The notes beneath the pieces were generated by a model, which saw only the letters and a program-made list of their open reading frames with translations, was not told the origin of the DNA and made no database searches. Positions 56,402 to 64,000 of a stretch of 64,000 bases of DNA are shown in pieces. Source of the stretch: Streptomyces sp. NRRL S-31 (GTDB lineage Bacteria > Actinomycetota > Actinomycetes > Streptomycetales > Streptomycetaceae); the NCBI RefSeq assembly GCF_000718775.1, contig NZ_JOCB01000008.1, positions 48,099 through 112,098 on the forward strand, read 5' to 3'. The translations under genes and the position numbers were made by a program. The first letter of the stretch is position 1. Each line of letters opens with the position of its first letter.

Positions 56402-57400
56402 TCAGTTGGCGGCGAGGAGTTCGAGGGAGTCGACCACGCGGTGGGAGAATCCCCACTCGTTGTCGTACCAGGCGACCACCTTGATGTGGCGGCCGTCGAC
56501 CCGGGTGAGCTGCGCGTCGAAGATCGAGGAGGCCGGGTTGCCGGTGATGTCGGAGGAGACGAGGTCGTCCTCGGAGTACTCCAGGATGCCCGCGAGCGGG
56601 CCCTCGGCCGCGGCGCGGTAGGCCGCCAGCACCTCGTCCCGCGTCACGTCCCGGGCGACGCTGGTGTTGAGCTCGACGATCGAGCCGACCGGCACCGGGA
56701 CGCGGATCGAGTCGCCCGACAGCTTGCCGTCGAGGTTGGGCAGCACATGGCCGATCGCCTTGGCGGCGCCGGTGGTGGTCGGGACGATGTTGACGGCGGC
56801 GGCGCGGGCGCGGCGGGCGTCACGGTGCGGGCCGTCCTGGAGGTTCTGCTCCTGGGTGTAGGCGTGCACCGTCGTCATGAAGCCGTGTTCGATGCCCGCG
56901 AGTTCGTCGAGGACCGAGGCCAGCGGCGCCAGCGCGTTGGTCGTGCAGGACGCGTTCGAGACGATCGTGTGCGCGGCCGGGTCGTAGGCGTCGGTGTTGA
57001 CGCCGTACGCGAGGGTGACGTCGGCGCCGTCCGACGGGGCGCCGACCAGCACCTTCTTGGCGCCCGCGTCGATGTGGGCGCGGGCGGCCTTCGCCGCGGT
57101 GAAGCGGCCGGTGGCCTCCAGGACGATGTCGACGCCCAGCTCGCCCCACGGCAGCCGCGCCGGCTCGCGTTCGGCGAGCACCTTGATGCGGCGGCCGTCG
57201 ACCAGGAGTTCGTCGCCCTCGACGGTCACCGGGCGGCCGAGCCGGCCGGCCGTGGTGTCGAAGGCAAGCAGCTTCGCCAGGGCCTTGGGGTCGGTCAGGT
57301 CGTTGACGGCGGCGACTTCGAGGGCGCTGTCGCGCTCGAGCAGCGCGCGCAGCACGTTGCGGCCGATGCGGCCGAATCCGTTGATGGCGATGCGAGTCAT
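56402..57400 (-). CDS. gap: Glyceraldehyde-3-phosphate dehydrogenase, type I
   Basis: A 332-residue NAD-dependent GAPDH: INGFGRIGRNVLRALLERD, catalytic Cys152 in SNASCTTNALAP, His179 in MTTVHAYTQEQ, GAAKAIGHVLPNLDGKLSGD and C-terminal WYDNEWGFSHRVVD. It oxidises glyceraldehyde-3-phosphate in glycolysis. ATG 57400 follows gaaggga. Single gene. Its position next to the dihydroxyacetone kinase genes, which feed triose phosphate, may be functional. Confidence 0.96.
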   Translation of the reverse strand: MTRIAINGFGRIGRNVLRALLERDSALEVAAVNDLTDPKALAKLLAFDTTAGRLGRPVTVEGDELLVDGRRIKVLAEREPARLPWGELGVDIVLEATGRFTAAKAARAHIDAGAKKVLVGAPSDGADVTLAYGVNTDAYDPAAHTIVSNASCTTNALAPLASVLDELAGIEHGFMTTVHAYTQEQNLQDGPHRDARRARAAAVNIVPTTTGAAKAIGHVLPNLDGKLSGDSIRVPVPVGSIVELNTSVARDVTRDEVLAAYRAAAEGPLAGILEYSEDDLVSSDITGNPASSIFDAQLTRVDGRHIKVVAWYDNEWGFSHRVVDSLELLAAN

Positions 57401-57505
57401 GAGTACTGTCCCTTCGGTTCCCTGCGAGGTTTCCACGGGCCCGGTACCCGTACCAGCGGCTGGATCGCCATCATCCGCAAGGATCGGGTCAGGGGGCCGG
57501 ACGCC

Positions 57506-58471
57506 TCACGACCCCCGGGTGAACGTGCGCCGGTACTCGATCGGCGAGGTGCCGAGGATGCGCTGGAAGTGCCGTCGCAGATTGGCGCCGGTACCCAGGC
57601 CGACGTCGGCGGCGATCCTCTCGACCGCGCGTTCCGAGCGTTCGAGCAACTCGCGGGCCGTGTCGACGCGGGCGCGCATCACCCACTGCATGGGGGTGTA
57701 TCCGGTCTCCTCGACGAAGCGCCGGGAGAAGGTGCGCGTCGAGACGCCCGCGTGCTGGGCGAGGAGTTCCAGGGTGAGCGGCTCGTCGAGCCGGCCGAGG
57801 GCCCACTCCCGGGTGGCGGCGAACCGCTCCCCGCGTGGCTCGGGCACACTGCGCGGCAGGTACTGCGCCTGGCCCCCGCTGCGGTAGGGGGCCGCGACCA
57901 GGCGCCGGGCGGCGTGGTTGGACGCGGCCACCCCGAGTGCGCCCCGCAGGATGTGCAGGCACAGGTCGATGCCGGAGGCGGCGCCGGCCGACGTCAGCAC
58001 GTCGCCCTCGTCGACGAAGAGGACGTTCTCGTCGACCTTCACCCCGGGGTGCTTCGCCGCCAGCGCCCGGGCGTAGTGCCAGTGGGTGGTGGCGCGCTTG
58101 CCGTCGAGCAGGCCGGTGGCGGCGAGGGCGAAGGCGCCCGTGGAGATGGCGGCGAGCCGGGCGCCCCGGTGGTGGGCGGCGATCAGGGCGTCGAGGACGG
58201 GCCGCGGCGGGTCCTCGCGGTCCGGGAACCGGTAGCCGGGGACGAAGACCAGGTCGGCCCAGGCCAGCGCTTCGAGGCCGTGTTCGACGAGGTAGGACAG
58301 GCCGTCCCCGCCGCTGACCGGTCCGGGCGCCGCGCCGCACACCCGGACCTCGTAGGGCATGCTGGCGCGGGTCGTGAACACCTGCGCGGGGATGCCGACG
58401 TCGAGCGGCTTGGCCCCGGCCAGCACCAGGACCGCGACCCGGTGCGGGCGGGCCGCCTGGGTGTGACGCAT
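57506..58471 (-). CDS. GlxA-family (DJ-1/PfpI + AraC) regulator
   Basis: A 321-residue regulator: DJ-1/PfpI-like domain (RVAVLVLAGAKPLDVGIPAQ, LVFVPGYRFPD, LAAISTGAFALAATGLLDGK with Thr in place of the Cys nucleophile, TTHWHYARALAAKHP) up to about residue 185, then an AraC HTH (LDEPLTLELLAQHAGVSTRT, VGLGTGANLRRHFQRILGTS). The frame upstream of ATG 58471 has no family similarity. Divergent from the dhaK-dhaL fusion, whose control region holds a duplicated ACAA-N3-TTGT site, so it is a candidate regulator of it. Confidence 0.88.
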   Translation of the reverse strand: MRHTQAARPHRVAVLVLAGAKPLDVGIPAQVFTTRASMPYEVRVCGAAPGPVSGGDGLSYLVEHGLEALAWADLVFVPGYRFPDREDPPRPVLDALIAAHHRGARLAAISTGAFALAATGLLDGKRATTHWHYARALAAKHPGVKVDENVLFVDEGDVLTSAGAASGIDLCLHILRGALGVAASNHAARRLVAAPYRSGGQAQYLPRSVPEPRGERFAATREWALGRLDEPLTLELLAQHAGVSTRTFSRRFVEETGYTPMQWVMRARVDTARELLERSERAVERIAADVGLGTGANLRRHFQRILGTSPIEYRRTFTRGS

Positions 58472-58628
58472 GCTCAGCTCTCCTCCGCGTGAGCCTTCCC
58501 GAGCCCGGACGATCCGGAGATCCGCCGCCTCCGTGCGGGAGCACTCCGCGGTGGGGCGTCGACCGCGCGGACCCCTCCCATGATCGTGGACGCGCCCCGC
58601 CCGGCACAGCCGACTCCCCCCGTACCCC

Positions 58629-58641
58629 GAACAACCCTTGT
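58629..58641. promoter_or_regulatory. Candidate operator, copy 1 (gaacaacccttgt)
   Basis: ACAA-CCC-TTGT palindrome; copy 2 starts 59 bases downstream. It lies between the GlxA-type regulator and dhaK-dhaL. Confidence 0.5.
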
Positions 58642-58687
58642 CGTTGCGCCCCGGCCGGTGTCGCACGCGACATTCTGAGCGAGTGAC

Positions 58688-58700
58688 GAACAAACCTTGT
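58688..58700. promoter_or_regulatory. Candidate operator, copy 2 (gaacaaaccttgt)
   Basis: ACAA-ACC-TTGT palindrome, 12 of 13 bases identical to copy 1, 120 bases upstream of the dhaK-dhaL start. Confidence 0.5.
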
Positions 58701-58819
58701 GACCGGTTCAGGACCATGGAACGCTGTTCACGATTCCCGCGGCGCCGGGGCGAGGGGCCAGGCGCCGCGGACCCGCGCCGTCGCGGTGGACGGCCGCGTG
58801 GAGAAGGGGGACTTCAGGC

Positions 58820-60538
58820 GTGAAGAAGCTGATCAACGACGTCCGTGACGTGGTGCCCGAGATGCTGGAAGGGCTCGTCCTCGGCAACCCCGAGGCCGTG
58901 CTCCTGGACGGCGAGGCGGTGGCCGTGCGGAAGACGCGGACGGCGGACGTGGCCGTCGTCTCCGGCGGTGGTGCCGGGCACGAACCGGCGCACGTCGGCT
59001 ACGTGGGCGCGGGCATGCTCACGGCGGCGGTCAGCGGAGAGGTCTTCACCTCCCCCTCCGTCGACGCCGTCCTCTCGGCGATCCGCGCGGTGGGCGGGCC
59101 CGCGGGCGTCCTGCTCGTGGTCAAGAACTACACCGGCGACCGGCTGAACTTCGGGCTGGCGGCGGAGCTGGCGCGCGCCGAGGGCATCCCCGTGGACATG
59201 ACGGTGGTGGCGGACGACGTCTCCCTGCCCGCCGACACCCACACGGGGCGGCGGGGCGTCGCGGGCACCGTGCTGGTCCACAAGATCGCGGGGGCCGTCG
59301 CCGCGTCCGGAGCGTCCCTGGCGGACGTGGCGCGGGAGGCCGCGCGGGCGGCCGCGGACATCGGCACCATGAGCGTCGGCCTGGACGGCTGCACGGTCCC
59401 CGCGGCCGGGCGGGCCGGCTTCGAGCTGGGGCCCTCCGAGATCGAACTCGGTCTGGGCATCCACGGCGAGGCGGGCGTGGAGCGCGGACCGGTCCGGCCG
59501 GCGGACGACCTCGTGGAGCACCTCCTCGAGCGGATCCTCGCGGATCTCGCACTGGTCCGGGGCGACCGGGTCGCGCTGCTGGTCAACGGACTGGGCGGCA
59601 CCCCCGTGATGGAACTCGCCATCGTCTCCCGCAAGGCGGCCGCGTACCTGGCGGAGCACGGGCTGCGCCTGGAGCGCATGTGGTGCGGGAACTTCCTCAC
59701 CGCCCTGGACATGCCCGGCTGCTCGCTGACGCTGATGAAGGTCGACGACGAGCGGCTGCGCCTGCTGGACGCGCCGACCCTCGCCCCCGCCTGGCCCGCC
59801 GCCCACCGGGACTCCGTGCCGGGCACCGCGCCCCGGCTGCCCCGGCCCGTGGCGCCCGGCCCCGAGCGGTCCGGCGCGGCGCTCCCCGCGTACCTGAGCG
59901 CCCCGATCCTGGCCGTGTGCGGGGCACTTGAGGAGGCCGAGCCGCGGCTCACCGCCCTCGACCGGCGCGTCGGCGACGGCGATCTCGGGATCAGCCTGGC
60001 GAGGGGGGCCAGGGCGGTGCGCGACGAGTGCCGGGACTACGGCGCCGCCCCGGGCACCGTCCTGCGGGCGCTGGCGGGCACCGTGCGGCGGGCGGTCGGC
60101 GGTTCGTCCGGCCCTCTGTACGCCGCGCTGCTGCTGCGCGCGGCGGCCGTCCTGGACCAGGCGGACGGCACCGGCGTCACCCCGGCCGTCTGGGCGGGGG
60201 CGCTGTCCGAAGGGGCGGACGCGGTCGCGGAGCTGGGGGGGGCCGCGGTCGGCGACCGCACCATGCTCGACGCGCTGGTCCCGGCGGCCCGGGCGGCCGA
60301 GAAGGCCGTCGCCGACGGCGCGACGGGGGCGGAGGCCCTGGCCCGGGCGGCCGAGGCGGCGCACCGGGGAGCGAACGCCACCGCCGATCTGGTCCCGCGC
60401 CGGGGCCGCTCCAGCTACCTGGGAGAACGCGCGGTGGGCTGCCCCGACCCGGGAGCCGTCGCCGTGGCCGTCTGGCTGACGGCCCTGGCGGACGCCGTGC
60501 GCACGCCGGACGACTCGGCGGTGCCGCCGGCCGGATGA
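58820..60538 (+). CDS. Fused dihydroxyacetone kinase (DhaK-DhaL)
   Basis: A 572-residue one-chain kinase. Residues 1-330 are DhaK ([39 protein letters not shown], substrate-binding His215 in LGLGIHGEAG). After a Pro/Ala linker, residues about 355-565 are DhaL (DRRVGDGDLGISLARGARAV with the Mg-binding Asp set; VGGSSGPLYAALLLRAA; VGDRTMLDALVPAARAAEKA). This is the ATP-dependent type that makes dihydroxyacetone phosphate. All key residues are visible. GTG start at 58820. Confidence 0.92.
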   Translation: MKKLINDVRDVVPEMLEGLVLGNPEAVLLDGEAVAVRKTRTADVAVVSGGGAGHEPAHVGYVGAGMLTAAVSGEVFTSPSVDAVLSAIRAVGGPAGVLLVVKNYTGDRLNFGLAAELARAEGIPVDMTVVADDVSLPADTHTGRRGVAGTVLVHKIAGAVAASGASLADVAREAARAAADIGTMSVGLDGCTVPAAGRAGFELGPSEIELGLGIHGEAGVERGPVRPADDLVEHLLERILADLALVRGDRVALLVNGLGGTPVMELAIVSRKAAAYLAEHGLRLERMWCGNFLTALDMPGCSLTLMKVDDERLRLLDAPTLAPAWPAAHRDSVPGTAPRLPRPVAPGPERSGAALPAYLSAPILAVCGALEEAEPRLTALDRRVGDGDLGISLARGARAVRDECRDYGAAPGTVLRALAGTVRRAVGGSSGPLYAALLLRAAAVLDQADGTGVTPAVWAGALSEGADAVAELGGAAVGDRTMLDALVPAARAAEKAVADGATGAEALARAAEAAHRGANATADLVPRRGRSSYLGERAVGCPDPGAVAVAVWLTALADAVRTPDDSAVPPAG

Positions 60539-61241
60539 GCCGGTACGGGCGGACGTACGCGATCCGGGGCGGGGGGGACCGGGTCGCCGCCGACCTCGCC
60601 CGGCGCGGGGGCGTGCCCGCGGGGCGGTGGCCGGCACCCCGGGGATCCGCGCCCTGCCGCGTCCGGGCGGCCGGCGGGTCGGCCGGCACCGGGGAGCGGG
60701 AGCGCGGTTCCCGAGGGGGCGCGCGGCACGCCGGACGTCTGAGTCATCGTGCCCGTGAAACGTTCTTTACTGCATTCAGATGACAGCGGGCCACCCGTCG
60801 GCAAGGATTTCCGTCCGCGCGTCGGCGGTAATGCTCTGAGCTGGTGTTTTCCGCGCTCGTGGGGATCTTCGACGGCGCCGACGGGTCCGCCCGGAACAAG
60901 GGGCGGCCACGCCCGCCGGGCCTCGCGGCGGCCTGCCGTACAGCGGCGCGAGGAGCGTCCGCCCGGTGGCCGCCCCCCGCCGGGAGCCGGACGGTCGCAG
61001 GTGACCTTCGCTGCCACTGGGTCGATACTGCCAATAGACGGGACGGGCGGCCACCTCCGTCGGGCGGCCGTCGGCCCCTGACGTCGCGTCACCGCGGCCG
61101 GCCACGAGACAGCAGCAGTCCCCGCACCGTGCACTCCGCCTCCGACGGCACGAAACCGCCGGGGCCAAGAACCGCCCGTTACGCCTCGGACCTGTGAAGG
61201 CGCAGGTCAAGGGCCCAAGGTTACGCTCACGAGGAGACCTC
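60539..61241 (+). other. Gene-free stretch with AT-richer island
   Basis: No gene recognised on either strand. 60755-60850 is distinctly AT-richer (acgttctttactgcattc, ggtaatgctctgag) and may contain the promoter for dhaKLM 400 bases downstream. A 27-base element at 60844-60870 resembles a solitary type I-E CRISPR repeat. Another AT-richer block (gatactgccaatagac) is at 61023-61038. Confidence 0.5.
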
Positions 61242-62234
61242 ATGAGGATGCTGATCAACGTCCCGGAGACGGTCGTGGCGGACGCGCTGCGCGGTTTGGC
61301 GGCCGCGTACCCCGACCTGAACGTGGACGTGGAGAACCGGGTGATCGTCCGCCGGGACGCCCCCGTGGCCGGGCAGGTCGCGCTCGTGTCGGGCGGCGGC
61401 TCCGGGCACGAGCCGCTGCACGGCGGTTTCGTCGGCCCGGGCATGCTCGCCGCCGCCTGCCCCGGCGAGGTCTTCACCTCCCCGGTGCCGGACCAGATGG
61501 CGCGCGCCGCGGCGGCCGTGGACAGCGGGTCGGGGGTCCTGTTCGTCGTGAAGAACTACACGGGTGACGTGCTCAACTTCGACATGGCGGCCGAGCTGGC
61601 CGAGGACGAGGGCATACAGGTCGCCAAGGTGCTCGTCAACGACGACGTGGCGGTCACCGACAGCCTCTACACGGCCGGCCGGCGGGGTACGGGCGCGACG
61701 CTCTTCGTGGAGAAGATCGCCGGTGCCGCGGCGGCCGAGGGGCAGCCGCTGGAGCGCGTGGAGGCCGTCGGCCGCCGGGTCAACGAGAACTCCCGCAGCT
61801 TCGGCGTGGCCCTCAGTGCCTGTACGACCCCGGCGAAGGGCAGCCCGACCTTCGACCTACCGGAGGGCGAGCTGGAGTTGGGCATCGGCATCCACGGCGA
61901 GCCGGGCCGGGAGCGGCGGCCGATGATGACCTCCGGGGAGATCGCCGACTACGCGGTCGATGTCGTCCTGGAGGACATGCCGCCGCGCAGTCCGGTCCTG
62001 GTGCTGGTCAACGGCATGGGCGCGACCCCGCTGCTGGAGCTGTACGGGTTCAACGCCGAGGTCCAGCGGGTGTTGCGCGAACGCGGCGTGGCCGTGGCCC
62101 GCACCCTCGTCGGCAACTACGTCACCTCCCTGGACATGGCGGGTGCCTCGGTGACGCTGTGCCAGGCCGACGAGGAGCTGCTGCGGCTGTGGGACGCGCC
62201 GGTGAGGACCCCGGCCCTGCGCTGGGGCATGTGA
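61242..62234 (+). CDS. dhaK: PTS-type dihydroxyacetone kinase subunit DhaK
   Basis: A 330-residue stand-alone Dha[41 protein letters not shown], substrate His218 in GIGIHGEPG, and [15 protein letters not shown]. It binds dihydroxyacetone covalently through the His and receives phosphate from DhaL-ADP. ATG at 61242 follows aggagacctc. First gene of a three-gene set with dhaL and dhaM. Confidence 0.93.
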   Translation: MRMLINVPETVVADALRGLAAAYPDLNVDVENRVIVRRDAPVAGQVALVSGGGSGHEPLHGGFVGPGMLAAACPGEVFTSPVPDQMARAAAAVDSGSGVLFVVKNYTGDVLNFDMAAELAEDEGIQVAKVLVNDDVAVTDSLYTAGRRGTGATLFVEKIAGAAAAEGQPLERVEAVGRRVNENSRSFGVALSACTTPAKGSPTFDLPEGELELGIGIHGEPGRERRPMMTSGEIADYAVDVVLEDMPPRSPVLVLVNGMGATPLLELYGFNAEVQRVLRERGVAVARTLVGNYVTSLDMAGASVTLCQADEELLRLWDAPVRTPALRWGM

Positions 62235-62301
62235 TCTTCGAGGAGCAGCCGGTCACCGGTCCGGCCGTACGGCCGACGGTCCTACCACGCGAGGAGATCC
62301 A

Positions 62302-62910
62302 GTGCTCGACGCCGACTTCTTCCGTCGTTGGATGACGACGGCCGCCGCGTCCGTCGACCGCGAGGCGGAGCGGCTCACCGCCCTCGACTCGGCCATCGGG
62401 GACGCCGACCACGGCAGCAACATGCAACGCGGGTTCACGGCCGTGGCGGCCGCCCTGGACAAGGAGGCGCCGGACACCCCGGGCGCCGTGCTGACCCTGG
62501 CCGGGCGGCAGCTGATCTCGACGGTGGGGGGTGCGTCCGGACCGCTCTACGGGACGCTGCTGCGCCGGGCGGGCAAGGAACTGGGGGACGCCCCCGAGGC
62601 CGGCCCGGAACAGCTGGCCGCCGCGCTGCGCGCGGGGGTGGACGCGGTGATGAAACTCGGCGGGGCGGCGCCCGGCGACAAGACCATGATCGACGCCCTG
62701 GTGCCCGCGGTGGACGCGCTCGGCACGGGGTTCGCCGCCGCGCGGGCCGCCGCTCAGGAGGGTGCGGCGGCCACCACACCGCTCAGGGCCCGCAAGGGGC
62801 GCGCGAGCTATCTGGGCGAGCGCAGCATCGGCCACCAGGACCCGGGGGCGACCTCGTCGGCGCTGCTGATCGCCGCGCTGGCCGACACGGCGGAGGCGGA
62901 CGGTGAGTGA
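62302..62910 (+). CDS. dhaL: Dihydroxyacetone kinase ADP-binding subunit DhaL
   Basis: A 202-residue subunit: AIGDADHGSNMQRGFTAVAA with the Mg-ADP-binding Asp residues, STVGGASGPLYGTLLRRAGK, GAAPGDKTMIDALVPAVDAL, KGRASYLGERSIGHQDPGA. In the PTS type it keeps ADP bound as a cofactor that is rephosphorylated by DhaM. GTG start 62302 after gaggagatcca; overlaps dhaM by 8 bases. Confidence 0.93.
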   Translation: MLDADFFRRWMTTAAASVDREAERLTALDSAIGDADHGSNMQRGFTAVAAALDKEAPDTPGAVLTLAGRQLISTVGGASGPLYGTLLRRAGKELGDAPEAGPEQLAAALRAGVDAVMKLGGAAPGDKTMIDALVPAVDALGTGFAAARAAAQEGAAATTPLRARKGRASYLGERSIGHQDPGATSSALLIAALADTAEADGE

Positions 62911-63313
62911 GGACAGGCTGGTCGGGATCGTGCTGGTGTCGCACAGCGCGCAGGTGGCCGCCTCGGTCGCCGAGCTGGCCAAGGGCCTGGCGGGCGGTTC
63001 GGCCCCGGTGCCGGTGGCCCCGGCGGGCGGCACCGAGGGCGGCGGGCTCGGTACCAGCGCCGGGCTGATCTCCGCCGCGGCGGCCTCGGTGGACCGGGGG
63101 GCCGGGGTGGCGGTCCTCACCGACCTGGGCAGCGCGGTGCTCACGGTGAAGGCGCTGCTGGCCGAGGGTGGCGAACTGCCGGACGGTTCGCGGCTGCTGG
63201 ACGCGCCGTTCGTCGAGGGGGCGGTGGCCGCGGTGGTCACCGCCGCCACGGGCGCCGACCTGGACGCCGTCGAGGCCGCGGCGGCGGAGGCGTACGACTA
63301 CCGGAAGGTGTGA
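62903..63313 (+). CDS. dhaM: PTS phosphotransfer subunit DhaM (EIIA-mannose type)
   Basis: A 136-residue single-domain DhaM: GIVLVSHSAQVAASVAELAK with the phosphoryl His, LGTSAGLISAAAASVDRGAG, VAVLTDLGSAVLTVKALLAE and DAPFVEGAVAAVVTAATGAD. The HPr and EI-like domains of longer DhaM forms are absent, so it must take phosphate from cellular HPr. GTG start 62903. Confidence 0.9.
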   Translation: MSEDRLVGIVLVSHSAQVAASVAELAKGLAGGSAPVPVAPAGGTEGGGLGTSAGLISAAAASVDRGAGVAVLTDLGSAVLTVKALLAEGGELPDGSRLLDAPFVEGAVAAVVTAATGADLDAVEAAAAEAYDYRKV

Positions 63314-63335
63314 CGCGGTCCGTCGCCGGGACCGG

Positions 63336-64000
63336 TCAGTGGTCGCCGACGAAGAGTCTGGCCAGGCGCTTTCCCTCCGCCACCGTCGCCTCGCGGTCCT
63401 CGATGGCGCCGGCCCCGGAGTGCCGGAAGAGGATGTAGGTCACGCCGGAGGGGACCCCGCCGTCGCGCGGGTCGGGGCGGATGCCGAGGCCGCGCGCGGT
63501 GGCGTAGGAGGCCTCGCCGATGATGTCGTGCGGGCCGGTGTCGCCGACGACCGCGTACTGCACCCGGTCGCGGTAGACGACGGCGGCCACGGTGCCCCCG
63601 CGTACGCCGGAGGCGCCGAAGGCCCAGCGTCTGCCGGGTGCCGGGACCACGATGTAGGGGAGGGTCTCGGAGTTCAGCTGGCGGCCGTCGGACTGCTGGA
63701 AGGCGGTGGTGGCGGCGAACAGCGGGTCGGTGCGGCGGTTGCAGCGGCTGCCGGGCCGGCCGTCGCAGTCGATGTCCAGGTCGGCCTTCCAGAACACGGC
63801 GTCGCGGGTGCCGCAGACGCGGACGGTCGCGCGGCTGTCCGCGTCCGTGCGGTACCGGCCGCGGGAGATCTGCCTGCACCTGCCCGCCCGGGCCAGGAGG
63901 TCGGCGGCGGTGACCTCGCCCTCGCCACGGGCCGCGGGCCGCTGGGGGGGCGGGACGGCGGTGGCGGGGGCGGGCAGCGCCGCCGGGGCGAGCAGGGCGG
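63336..64000 (-). CDS. Secreted GH75 chitosanase, 5' end beyond window
   Basis: Reads leftward from the right window edge and ends at 63336. The visible part begins with a signal-peptide end (ALLAPAALPAPATAV), a Pro-rich linker, VTAADLLARAGRCRQISRG, then the chitosanase core: AVFWKADLDIDCDGRPGSRC, FQQSDGRQLNSETLPYIVVP, VVYRDRVQYAVVGDTGPHDI, GEASYATARGLGIRPDP and GVPSGVTYILF. GH75 enzymes hydrolyse chitosan with inversion; the Asp and Glu of DIDCDG and GEASYA match the usual catalytic region. The start codon is outside the window. Confidence 0.85.
   Translation of the reverse strand, partial: ALLAPAALPAPATAVPPPQRPAARGEGEVTAADLLARAGRCRQISRGRYRTDADSRATVRVCGTRDAVFWKADLDIDCDGRPGSRCNRRTDPLFAATTAFQQSDGRQLNSETLPYIVVPAPGRRWAFGASGVRGGTVAAVVYRDRVQYAVVGDTGPHDIIGEASYATARGLGIRPDPRDGGVPSGVTYILFRHSGAGAIEDREATVAEGKRLARLFVGDH

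Larger units (their letters stand above)
58472..58819 (+). other. Divergent control region glxA-like / dha kinase
   Basis: 348 bases without a gene. It holds two copies of gaacaaNccttgt and probably both promoters; the remainder is GC-rich without recognised features. Confidence 0.6.

Noticed and set aside
60749..61134. Overlapping ORFs on both strands in the dhaL-dhaK gap
   Set aside because: No family similarity; composition fits noncoding DNA, and the AT-richer part is better explained as a promoter region.

Overview
The window reads as chromosomal DNA of a Streptomyces species or a very close actinomycete. The G+C content is very high with a strong third-position bias, GTG and TTG starts are frequent, many genes overlap by ATGA, no TTA leucine codon was noticed in the genes, and several Streptomyces-typical families are present (DUF6479, STAS/ANTAR proteins, the DUF1918/DUF1876 stress set). 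I found no rRNA, tRNA, phage genes or insertion sequences.

Region 1 (about 1-36,000) is a redox-stress or dormancy-like island. It holds universal stress proteins, CBS and CBS-BON proteins, Hsp20, two DUF1918 proteins, DUF1876, an Acg-type nitroreductase, a P2-type cation ATPase coupled to two TrkA-like genes, a complete-looking nine-gene A/V-type rotary ATPase operon (5,021-12,847), a four-subunit NAD(P)-linked [NiFe] hydrogenase with its protease (22,592-27,287), and an acyl-CoA ligase/pyruvate-dehydrogenase-like operon. A GGGNC-N3-CGGCCC-type motif lies about 35-160 bp upstream of eight of these transcription units. It resembles the DevR/OsdR-type dormancy box as I remember it.

The same island is eroding. 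I see remnants of a DevR-like response regulator, a universal stress protein, nicotinate phosphoribosyltransferase, an E2 lipoyl domain joined out of frame to an acyl carrier protein, and an acyl-CoA dehydrogenase with an internal deletion. There is also a frameshifted E1-alpha gene. The regulator-like binding sites outlive the local regulator gene.

Region 2 (36,000-39,700) holds an RpiB-like isomerase, a small Gly/Pro-rich protein and two STAS proteins, one with a frameshifted end.

Region 3 (39,823-54,287) is a leftward, almost entirely overlapping 12-gene operon plus one divergent gene. It encodes the ADP-heptose route (GmhA, HldE, GmhB), six glycosyltransferases including two GT9 (heptosyltransferase-like) enzymes, a carbamoyltransferase, a sugar-nucleotide epimerase/decarboxylase and a pyruvyltransferase-like protein. 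This looks like a surface or secreted heptose-containing, carbamoylated glycan pathway in a Gram-positive organism.

Region 4 (54,390-64,000) has a hemerythrin, a DUF3040 protein, a shortened TetR, an acetyltransferase fragment, GAPDH, a GlxA-type regulator, two different dihydroxyacetone kinase systems (a fused ATP-type DhaK-DhaL and a PTS-type DhaK/DhaL/DhaM set), and a secreted GH75 chitosanase cut by the right window edge.
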